Shown in pieces: positions 37,355 to 47,175 of a stretch of DNA of 64,000 nt. The stretch covers positions 434,001 to 498,000 of the forward strand of contig OZ237749.1 of NCBI GenBank assembly GCA_965178125.1. The letters are read 5' to 3'. The position numbers were made by a program, and so were the translations under genes. This stretch comes from Bilabrum cf. latius. Lineage: Eukaryota > Bigyra: Bicosoecida > Bigyra > Bicosoecida. The notes below the pieces were generated by a model. The model made no database searches and was not told the origin of the DNA. It saw only the letters and a list, made by a program, of their open reading frames with translations. How positions within the stretch are numbered: position 1 is the first letter of the stretch; every line of letters starts with the position of its first letter.

Positions 37355-37664
37355 TTGGAGGAGCCTAGGTCGCGTGTTAAAGCCGAAATTTCTTCGTCGT
37401 ACCACGGGTTCGTTCGAGTTGATGAGGAACGTTCGGTTCTACGTTAGGCTGGAGAGCGACCATGAGTTGCTCCCTACCAGTCTGCATTCCTCGCAATACC
37501 AGTAGAATACCACGTTAGTTTTCTAGTTGGTGTTATTGTCCGCTTTGTCTCACAGGTTGTACCATTGACTCGTATGTGTCGTCTCAATCGACGATCTTGC
37601 GGTATGCGTTGCCACGGAAACCTCAGAAAATTATGTCCTTTACCGCCTACTATGCAGGTGAATC
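37355..37664. other. Divergent intergenic region TF3 / RGG protein
   Basis: 310 bp between two divergent starts, presumably a shared promoter. Two CGG triplets in direct orientation lie near 37600-37620. No gene seen. Confidence 0.45.
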
Positions 37665-38846
37665 ATGTCAGCAATAATTGATATGCCATTAGGTGCTATA
37701 ATCGAATAGCGGAGGAAGGAAAGTGCGCAGACTGCGTCAAAGGGTTCAAAGGCTACGAGTGGTGCGGCCGGCCAGCAAGGTAAAGGGAAAGGCTCGAGCA
37801 AACCATCTGTGTAGCAGTCCGGCAAGTCTCCTCGAGGACGGTAGGGCGGCAGTGGGACACGCGGCGTCGGCAAAGCCCAACAGCAGAAGCAGCAGCATGG
37901 CAAAGCCGCTGGGTCTGGGAAGGGGAAGCATGCGACGCAAGGTAGAAGCAAGGGCGCCAAATCCGATGCAGCTAGGGCGGCAGGACATGACAAAAACAGC
38001 TCTCGAAAGCGACGCTCCATGGAAATGGTTGGTGCTAGGACCAAGAAGCAGCAAATCCGTGTCGAAGCCAACCGCAAAGACGGCAAGGGCCAGGGGAAGG
38101 GATAGGGCGGCAGCAGATCAGGACCAGGCAGGGCGTTCGGCGGCGGTGGAGGTGCATTGGCAGTGGTCACCACTGCCCGGGGACCTCACAAGGGTACCGC
38201 TGGAGGCGGCAGGGGATCGCAACCTGGCACGGGTGGTCGCAAAGGCGGCCCGGGCCAGCAGCAGCAGCATCCAAAATCAAAGGGCGGTAGTATGTCACAG
38301 CAGGGCGGCGGGAAGAAGCAGCAGCAGCAGCGATCGCATGGCTCTCAAGAAGCTCCTGGGTTCTTCTCCTCTGCGGCAACAGGAGGGCAGTTTCGGCTCC
38401 CTGAGGATAAGAACATCGTCATCACCCTGCAGAACAGCAGGGGCGGTGGACGGGGCAGGGGGAGGGGACAGGACCAGCCAAGACCGTCGGCGCCAGCACC
38501 AGCACCTGCGCCATCACCGGCACCAGCCCCAGCCCCAGCACCTGCACCTGCACCAGCCGCAGCACCAGGGCCCTCGCCTGCGCCTGTGCCTGCACCTGCG
38601 GCACAGAATGGGGCCGCCTTACCGCAGCGGCAGCAGCGGCGAAGAGAGCGGGGCAGGGGCTCAGCTCCTGCTGCTGATGGTGGCTCCACGGGCCGTGCAA
38701 GCAGCAGCGATGGCGCTACTGTTGCTGCTCAGGCCACGGGCGAGGGTTCGTTGCTGAAACCGGGCCAGCCGCGGCCTGGGGCAGTGGTTGCCGTCGGGGA
38801 TAGTGAGAGGAGGCTGCCCACTGGGGGCACTCTCCGCAGGCTGTGA
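37665..38846 (+). CDS. RGG-rich protein with a UAP56-binding-like N-terminal motif (mRNA export adaptor candidate)
   Basis: ATG 37665 to TGA 38846, 393 residues, four in-frame TAGs. The N-terminus reads MSAIIDMPLGAIIE-TAG-RRKE. This resembles the UAP56-binding motif of ALYREF, Yra1 and UIF (D-M-S-L-D-x-I-I followed by basic residues). The rest is low complexity: Gly/Lys/Gln/Arg-rich stretches, an RGG-like block (GGGRGRGRG), a Pro-Ala repeat (about 38490-38600) and an Arg-rich patch. A short ordered-looking island lies before the RGG block (FRLPEDKNIVITLQNS). No RNA-recognition motif is visible, so it is closer in layout to UIF-type adaptors than to ALYREF. RNA-binding in the nucleus is an inference from composition and the motif. 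A longer ORF in another frame (37723-38757) is a shadow caused by the repeats. Confidence 0.6.
38490..38600 (+). repeat. Pro-Ala coding repeat
   Basis: Degenerate CCAGCA/CCTGCA-type hexamer repeats encode an alternating Pro-Ala tract inside the RGG-rich protein. The repeat opens long spurious frames on both strands. Confidence 0.7.
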
Positions 38847-39122
38847 CGAGCCCGGGCGATTCGACTGATCCGAAGTGTGGCCCCTGGAACGAATCCCGGT
38901 GCTAATTCGGATCGAGGATCGGGCTTCGCAGGGAAGGAGACCAGGGGGTGTCTGGGGAGAACGTCGCGTCCAGTTGTTTGCGCGCACCCAAAGACTCGAC
39001 ACCCATCGGATGTGCCCGGTGGTTTGTTTGCAACAAAACGAATTCAAGGTGGAAAAGTTCAACTTTCTGTATTCACAGGCATGTACAGCCCTAGCCAATC
39101 CGGATTCCGGATGCGGCTGCTG

Positions 39123-42100
39123 TCACCCCTTCAACATGTCCGGTTGCCTCCGCTGCGAGCAAGCGATGATCTGCCTCGTCAGCTCCTCGCCCAGTCTTGC
39201 CCCCGGCTCCTGCAGTCGAGCTGCGAAGTCCTGCGTCCACTGCTTGATCTCCCACATGTAAAAGACCCGCCTTCCCAGATTCGCCCGATCCTTCGCTGTC
39301 AGCAGCTTGGCAACGTCCTCGGTCACCCCGCTCGAACTCACAGACAGCGGGGCTGGCGCTGCACCTTGCGGCTGGTCCTCTTCCATGCCATCTACCGGTG
39401 CGCTGTGCTTGTCGTGCGGCATGCTGGCGCTCACCGGACCGGCCTGGTGCCTTGCTGTCCTGGCTCGCTTCATGGGTCGCGGGCTGGGGTCGTTGGTGGC
39501 TGCAGCCGCGTTGCGAGGAAGCCCTGCGCCCCTCGATTGGTTCGATGCATTGACGAGTCCACCTGCACTTGCAGCATGCGAAGTGCTTGACGCAGCCGAC
39601 GACCCACCAGCACCGCCAGTGCGAACATCAGCCCCATTGGGAGCCTCTGCGGCATCCCCTCTCGAGTGGCCATCGCCCTCTCTCGTCGGATTGCTGCTGG
39701 CGTGCAACGCCGGGCGGAAGGCGGCGCTGGATGAGGTCGATGTCCTGGTGAGCTGACTTGCAATGGACTCGTCGTCGCGAAGAGCACTGCATCCAGAGTA
39801 CGGCAGGCCCAGCCTCGGTGCCTGCACGTATGTGGTTGCGCTGCCCACGGCTGGTTCCAGCTGGTTGATCTGGCTTGCACTGAAAGGCCTTATGTGCACT
39901 TGGTCTGGTATGTGTCCTCCCCACGGCATGGGCGGAGGAAGGGGATCGTCCGGCTGCATGAGGGCCTGCGAACTGCCTGCACTGCTGGCAGCGGATGGCA
40001 TAGCTGGCTGGTTTGACCGGGAGGCTCTGCCGCTCCTGCCATTCACATCTTTGCGAGACCCGCTAAGCAACTCGCATCTATCAGCATGCTCGCCTTGCAC
40101 GGATGAACTTCCGATGGAACTGGCCTGCTCAGTCCATTTTTCCGACTGCGACTGCATCGCCATCGGTGAGAAGCCAACGGAATCACCAGGGTAGCCAAAG
40201 CCGAGAGACTCGTTCGCTCCAAGTGCTGATATGCTAGACAGTGCAACCGAAGCAGCGGCATTCACCAAGCCCTGGCCTGGCCTAGACATCACAGAATGCA
40301 CATCAAACGGCGTTCTCGGCAGCTACTGGAGGGCCTGGCGTCGGCTTGGCTCGCAGTCAACACTGGGCGACGCCCGAGCTTCACAGCCATAAAGGGGCTG
40401 CTGGCTGCCCCCGGTGACAGACCCGCTTCGGCAGCCCGACAACTCCATATTCACGGAGTCAGTAGTGCCACTTGCCGTCGACCTACTTGCTGCAACCATG
40501 CCTGGTAGCCCGCCAGTCGTGAAGGCATCATTGCGAAACCCGGGTATGCCATCGCCGATGATGTTCCTGCCACTTGGGAGGCTGGAGAGATCAAGGCTGC
40601 CCACAGAGGAAGCTGCGTCCTGCTTCTAGAAGTTCGGATTGGTGTCATCAAGCAGGCCGCTGCCTTCCTGCAACATTGGTGAGGCACTGGGACTCGTGTG
40701 TGCCACCGATCCAACGCCAAACGCTCCACCTCTCGCACAGGAGCCGACTGCACGCTGGCCGGGGTCCATCCCAGCTCCCCCTGCGTGCTCAATCCGACCT
40801 GGAGACTGGCTAACACTGACATCGTCACCTTGGGCCTCGTCGGCAACAATGTCACTGAACTGACTTCCGCACGAGGCGGACCGTGCACGAGGCCTGGCAA
40901 TTCCGACTGGTGTGAGATGTTCATTGTTGCTGGCTTCCCAAGCCCCATCATCAGCACCCCTTTTCCCATCAAGAGGGGGTGGTGGAGGCCTTCTCACATT
41001 CTGCCTGAGCCACTGCACCCCTGCCGGGTACTCCTCGATATTCGGGATCCTGCCATTCGGCCTGACTGTAACGAGGCTGGTGCGGGGACACGAGCCCACC
41101 CAATCGAATGCAACGCTGACGCGGCACCTGTACGCAACCGCAACGATCCGGTCTTCCAGGAACGATGGCATACTCGACAGCTAGTCACCACGATGCGTTG
41201 ACATGTTGAGATCATCATCTGTCAGTTCCTCGCTTCGACCAGGAGGCAGCCATTTGAGGTGCATCGTGTCGCAGACTTCCATGAAGTCAGATCCTGTTTG
41301 CGGGCTTGTTGCGCCTGCTTGGTCCCTCTCCTCTTCCCACTTATCCCCATAGTGAATGGCGAGGCGGATGGCTACTTCTTCTTTCGCTCCTTCATCCATC
41401 AGGCGGTTGAAGTGGAAGCACTCCACCCTGGCTCGCCCGTCAAGGAACGAGTACTTGCAGAATACCATGTCCAAGTCGGCATCCCGGGTCCTTCCCACGA
41501 GGCTGCCCAGCTGACATACGGAGGACGCGAAGAGGCTCACAGGATTCATCGGCGTCAGATCCATTGTGTACTTCTGGATAATGAAGTAGAACGACGGGTC
41601 GTCAGACAACTGCTGCATAGCTCTCTTGTTGGAAAAGTACTTGATCGGACGCAGCGTCTATGGGTCCAGCACGGAGTAGCTCGCTGCCGTGGCACTGCGA
41701 GACAGTCGACTGACCACGCTGTCGTCATGCGCCTGCAGCTGCCGGAAGAAGGCCGGGTCCCTGGCTGCGGCGGGAAGAGCTGCCCTGCCTTCGGGCACCA
41801 TGATTCGGTCGACGGCGGCGTGGATGGCTGGAGGCACGAACGTGGTGATGTTCATCTGCCCCATCAGCATCGATGCGAGCCCCGGTGCAATACCAGGTAT
41901 CTTCCGCACGTACATCATCACGCTCCCGAGCGAATCCTTCACCATCTGAAGGGGCCCAGCACTCGGCGATGCAGGGATGCGGGTCTGCACCACCGGCACC
42001 AAGGTGCCGCGGCGCATGCCTCGCGAGGAATCGTCGTCGTCATCGGTTGAATCATACAGCAAGGAGATAAGACCGTCGCTCAAGTATCTTCCGCCGTCAG

Positions 42101-42920
42101 AGTCGCTGTGCTCGCCACTTGCAGATGCTCTGCCTGCTCCACTTCGAGCGCCGTGTCGCGACCCGTTCTCGACCAAGCGAGTGCCCAGCGACACAGAGGA
42201 TGAGCTGCTGGCCGAGTGCCCCTCCGATCGAGCCAGCATGACATCGATTGGCCGCACCGCCGCGCTCTGCGATGTAGCCACTGCAGCGAGCAGGTCCATG
42301 GAGGCCCCGTGCAGCTGCTCGAGATGAGCCTCTGCGCTTGGACCGAGGCTCAGCGCCACTTCCTAGCCATTGCGGTGACGACTTCCATCTCCGCGATCTT
42401 CACTGCCTGTCATCGAGCTCGCCATAGACTCCAAGGTCGCTGCAGCCTGCTCCTCGCCCAGTCTCTCGGGCTCTCGGCGTTGTCGCTTTCTCGTCGAAAG
42501 CCGGCTCGGTGCAGGGCCACTGCTTTGCTCCTTGGCTGCACTAGTATCAACCTTAAATTGATCTAGCAATGTACCACTTTCGCACTTCCCAGACTGCTAT
42601 AGGGCAGAAGCAGCGGCCTGCAATGCTGCCCTAGCGCCATGCGAGACATGCTCGGGACGATTCCGCCTCTTGCGGCTCCCCTTCGAGACTGGCCGCCCGA
42701 GCCGAGCCGGAACAGATACATTGGTCACTATAGGCTAGCCGGATCCAGCCTTGCGCTCCTTGTACTGCTTTGACCGGCGGTCGAGGGCTTGCACGCAAGG
42801 AATGCCGCGTTTAGCGCAACGAGCGCACGGAAAACCCTCGCACTTTCTCTTGTTCTGCTGGCATGCAACACATGCACGCTTGGTACTTGTAGTTCGTGTT
42901 TTGCAGGATGGGGTTGGCAT
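39123..42920 (-). CDS. TF4: Zn2Cys6 family transcription factor
   Basis: Frame of 1266 codons, ATG 42920 (MPTPSCKTRTTS) to TGA 39125-39123, seven in-frame TAGs. The start was chosen to match the length of the TF5 N-terminus; an upstream ATG exists at 43025. The zinc cluster uses Cys 17, 20, 27, 32, 35 and 42, with only four residues between Cys 3 and 4, shorter than in most fungal clusters. Module 1 (about 41950-41190) begins KDSLGSVMMYV and contains FVPPAIHAAVDRIM. It has TAG at 41658-41660 in LDP-TAG-TLRP, where paralogues have Y, N, S or E. Module 2 is FDWVGSCPRTSLVTV (about 41160-41000). GSATTYVQAPRLGLPYSG lies near 39800. The C-terminal domain has WEIKQWTQDFAARLQEPG, then LGEELTRQII. Near-identical in long blocks to TF5 immediately upstream. 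Confidence 0.88.
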
Positions 42921-43108
42921 TACAGGACTTTTTGGCTTCCTGGACGTCGAAAAATGTGTATCGCCGCAATCAGAAAAATCCAGAACCATCGGCAGTTTAA
43001 AAATGAAGATGAAGATACAACGCATAAAAAGCGTTCCTCGGATTGTCGCTTGTGTGAATTACGTGCTGATACTCTATCATCTCTCTTCGCTTTGCAGTAA
43101 GTTTACCT

Positions 43109-46100
43109 TCAATCACACGCCATGTCCGGTTGCCTCCGTTGCGAGCAAGCGATGATCTGCCTCGTCAGCTCCTCGCCCAGTCTTGCCCCCGGCTCCTGCA
43201 GTCGAGCTGCGAAGTCCTGCGTCCACTGCTTGATCTCCCACATGTAAAAGACCCGCCTTCCCAGATTCGCCCGATCCTTCGCTGTCAGCAGCTTGGCAAC
43301 GTCCTCGGTCACCCCGCTCGAACTCACAGACAGCGGGGCTGGCACTGCACCTTGCGGCTGGTCCCCCCCCATGCCATCTGCCGGTGCGCTATGCTTGTCT
43401 TGCGGCATGCTGGCGCTCACCGGACCGGCCTGGTGCCTTGCTGTCCTGGCTCGCTTCATGGGTCGCGGGCTGGGGTCGTTGGTGGCTGCAGCCGCGTTGC
43501 GAGGAAGCCCTGCGCCCCTCGATTGGTTCGATGCAGTGCCTAGTCCACCTGCACACGCAGCATGCGAAGTGCTTGACGCAGCCGACGACCCACCCGCACC
43601 ACCAGTGCGAACATCAGCCCCATTGGGAGCCTCTGCGGCACCCCCTCTCGAGTGGCCACCGCCCTCTCTCGTCGGATTGCTGCTGGCGTGCAACGCCGGG
43701 CGGAAGGCGGCGCTGGATGAGGTCGATGTCCTGGTGAGCTGACTTGCAATGGACTCGTCGTCGCGAAGAGCACTGCATCCAGAGTACGGCAGGCCCAGCC
43801 TCGGTGCCTGCACGTATGTGGTTGCGCTGCCCACGGCTGGTTCCAACTGGTTGATCTGGCTTGCACTGAAAGGCCTTATGTGCACTTGATCCGGTATGTG
43901 TCCTCCCCATGGCATGGGCGGAGGAAGGGGATCGTCCGGCTGCATGAGGGCCTGCGAACTGCCTGCACTGCTGGCAGTGGCTTGCATGGCTGGCTGGTTT
44001 GACTGGGAATAATCCTTGTCGTAGTTGTCGCCGTGAATCCCAACGTATGATCCATGCCTTGTTGCACTCATACCTTGCGAGCGAAATCCCTCGTTCTAGT
44101 TTGATCCCTCGGTCCGCATCGCTGAATGTGCGTTCGTATCCGTCGGGGAGCAACCAGTTCTAGAGCTAGCCCAAGGCTATTCGACTTGAATTGCTTGGTG
44201 GCTCCCGCCAGCCACTCCCCCCACCTCTGGCTAGAAGTGAGTCAGACCGGATACCGAGCTGCCTGCAAGGCTTCCTGCAATTGATCTGCTCGCAGAAACC
44301 ATTCCAGTCAGCCCGCTGGATGCTGACGGGTCGTCATTGCCAACATCGGGATCCCTGCCAAGTGGCATGCCGGACTAAAATAGGCTTCCCACGGAGGAGG
44401 CTGCATCTTGATGCTGATATCTGCCATCCGACCACTTGAGCTTGTGCCATCGATCGCTGGGTACTACTGGAGTGTCCAACTTCGAGTCAAGACCGACGGG
44501 GCTAGCTGGTGCACGAGGTGAGCCACCTCCAATTTTACTAGAGTCAGCCACGCCTGCCACTGGAAGATTGGCACTAACCCCTGAATTTGTGTCTATTCGA
44601 ACTGGATGCTACACATATCCGTCAATGTATGCCTCCAGGACGCTAGGATCGATGTCATCGACTTCTTCCGCACGCCGAGAGTCTTGTCGCTTTCCAGCCC
44701 CATCCGTTGCTGATGAATCTCGTGCACGCTCCTGACCACCTCGACTTTCAGCTGCCGCACAAGATGGTGGAGGCCTTCTCACATTCTGCCTGAGCCACTG
44801 CACCTCTGCTGGATACTCCTCGATATTGGGCAGTCTGCCATTCGGCCTGACTGTAACGAGGCTGGTGCGGGGACACGAGCCCACCCAGTCGATGGCAACG
44901 CTGACGCGGCACCTGTTCGCAACCGCAACGATCCGGTCTTCCAGAAACCGTGGGATGGTATACGGCTATCCATTATTGGTCGTATTCATGTTGAGATCAT
45001 CATCTGTCAGTTCCTCGCTTCGACCAGGAGGCAGCCATTTGAGGTGCATCGTGTCGCAGACTTCCATGAAGTCAGATCCTGTTTGCGGGCTTGTTGCGCC
45101 TGCTTGGTCCCTCTCCTCTTCCCACTTATCCCCATAGTGAATGGCGAGGCGGATGGCTACTTCTTCTTTCGCTCCTTCATCCATCAGGCGGTTGAAATGG
45201 AAGCACTCCACCCTGGCTCGCCCGTCAAGGAACGCATATCGGCAACACACCATGTCCAAGTCGGCATCCCGGGTCCTTCCCACGAGGCTGCCCAGCTGAC
45301 ATACAGAGAATGCAAAGAGGCTCACAGGGATCATCGGCGTCAAAAGAAATATGTACTTCTGGATAATGAAGTAGAACGACGGGTCGCCGGACAACTGCTG
45401 CACCCCGGCCTTGTTGGAAAAGTACTTGATCGGACGCAGCGTCTATGGGTCCAGCACGGAGTAGCTCGCTGCCGTGGCACTGCGAGACAGTCGACTGACC
45501 ACGCTGTCGTCATGCGCCTGCAGCTGCCGGAAGAAGGCCGGGTCCCTGGCTGCGGCGGGAAGAGCTGCCCTGCCTTCGGGCACCATGATTCGGTCGACGG
45601 CGGCGTGGATGGCTGGAGGCACGAACGTGGTGATGTTCATCTGCCCCATCAGCATCGATGCGAGCCCCGGTGCGATACCAGGTATCTTCCGCACGTACGT
45701 CATCACGCTCCCGAGCGAATCCTTCACCATCTGAAGGGGCCCAGCACTCGGCGATGCAGGGATGCGGGTCTGCACCGCCGGCACCAAGGCATTGCATATG
45801 TGTTCTGCGGACTCCCACTTGGATGCGTCATCTTGCACAGCAGCAACGGCATTCCTAGGCACTATTCTGCTGATCTCTAAATCGCTGTGCTCACTTCTGG
45901 CAGATGCTCTGGCTGCTCCGCTTCGAGCGCCGTATCGCGACCCGTTCTCGACCATCATGCGAGTGCCCAGCGACACAGAGGATGAGCTGCTGGCCGAGCG
46001 CCCCTCCGATTGAGCTAGCATAGCATCGACTGGCCGCACCGCCGCGCTCTGCGATGTAGCCACTGCGGCGAGCAGGTCCATGGAGGCCCCGTGCAGCTGC

Positions 46101-46696
46101 TCGAGATGAGCCTCTGCGCTTGGACCGAGGCTCAGCGCCACTTCCTAGCCATTGCGGTGACGACTTCCATCTCCGCGATCTTCACTGCCTGTCATCGAGC
46201 TCGCCATAGACTCCAAGGTCGCTGCAGCCTGCTCTTCGCCCAGTCTCTCGGGCTCTCGGCGTCGCTTTCTCGTCGAAAGCCGGCTCGATGCAGGGCCACT
46301 GCTTTGCTCCTTGGCTGCACTAGTATCAACCTTAAATTGATCTAGCAATGTACCACTTTCGCACTTCCCAGTCTGCTATAGGGCAGAAGCAGCGGCCTGC
46401 AATGCTGCCCTAGCGCCATGCGAGACATGCTCGGGACGATCCCGCCTCTTGCGTCCCCCCTTCGACACTGGCCGCCCGAGCCGAGCCGGAACAGATACAT
46501 TGGTCACTACAGGCTAGCCGGATCCAGCCTTGCGCTCCTTGTACTGCTTTGACCGGCGGTCGAGGGCTTGCACGCAAGGAATGCCACGTTTAGCACAACG
46601 AGCGCACGGAAAACCCTCGCACTTTCTCTTGTTCTGCTGGCACGCAACACATGCTCGACTAGTACCCCTTTTCGTTCCACGACGACCAGAAGGCAT
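43109..46696 (-). CDS. TF5: Zn2Cys6 family transcription factor (tandem copy of TF4)
   Basis: Frame of 1196 codons, ATG 46696 (MPSGRRGTKRGTS) to TGA 43111-43109, about ten in-frame TAGs. Zinc cluster Cys 16, 19, 26, 31, 34 and 41; from the first Cys onward it equals TF4 for over 40 residues. Module 1 (about 45735-44985), module 2 (about 44950-44790, IDWVGSCPRTSLVTV) and the last 890 bp (43109-43995) are almost identical to TF4. The stretch between them (about 44070-44780) is largely different in sequence and length. TF5 also lacks the Ser/Asp-rich segment that TF4 has after its third block. Several TAGs are shared with TF4, so they predate the duplication. Only 188 bp separate it from the TF4 start, a compact head-to-tail pair that may be co-expressed. 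Confidence 0.88.
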
Positions 46697-47175
46697 TTTA
46701 AAGAAAGCTGGCTCCTTGGATGTCGAAAAATGTGCATCGCCGCAAATTTACCGACCGCCAAAACCGAAGATGGAGATTTTAAATGACCTCCTCACTGGCA
46801 GGCTTGGATGTGCTGAGAGCAAGTTCGTGGCAAGCTTGGCCACGCCACATTAGTGGCCGGGCAATCCTCTGGAATCCACTAGGGGGCGGGGCAACTTCTC
46901 GTGTGGCCCTTTACAACGCACCCCTGTCATGTTGTTCGTTGGGGCTGGCGGGCAGCTCTCACGGCTTCAGCCGTGAATAATATCAATGCTTGCCAGTATG
47001 CCTCGCATGCGTTTGTGTCGTATGAAACTAAATGTCGTAGATACAAAAGATACACGGGGCACCATCCGGATCCACATGTCCCATCCGGGTGCCCATGGGC
47101 CAAGCCCTGACCAAGCAGAGATACCTCCGCTGCATCCGGACCTTCATCTGATCCGATCGCATGGAGCCCCTCGTT
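46697..47175. other. Intergenic region between TF5 and TF6
   Basis: 479 bp upstream of TF5 and downstream of TF6. The first 60 bp resemble the region upstream of the TF4 start, including GTCGAAAAATGTG, so the tandem duplication included some 5' flank. It holds a perfect palindrome (listed separately). No supported gene. Confidence 0.55.
46959..46976. promoter_or_regulatory. Perfect palindrome with CGG-N6-CCG, candidate zinc-cluster site
   Basis: TCACGGCT-TC-AGCCGTGA has 8-bp arms around a 2-bp centre and contains CGG-N6-CCG, the half-site arrangement bound by several fungal Zn2Cys6 dimers. It lies 263 bp before the TF5 start. About one arm pair of this length per spacer size is expected by chance in 64 kb, so this is only suggestive. 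Confidence 0.3.

Noticed and set aside
37723-38757. 344-codon plus-strand ORF overlapping the RGG protein
   Set aside because: Its sequence is a frame-shifted reading of Gly/Arg/Gln and Pro-Ala repeats. The other frame starts with a sensible motif and ends at TGA.
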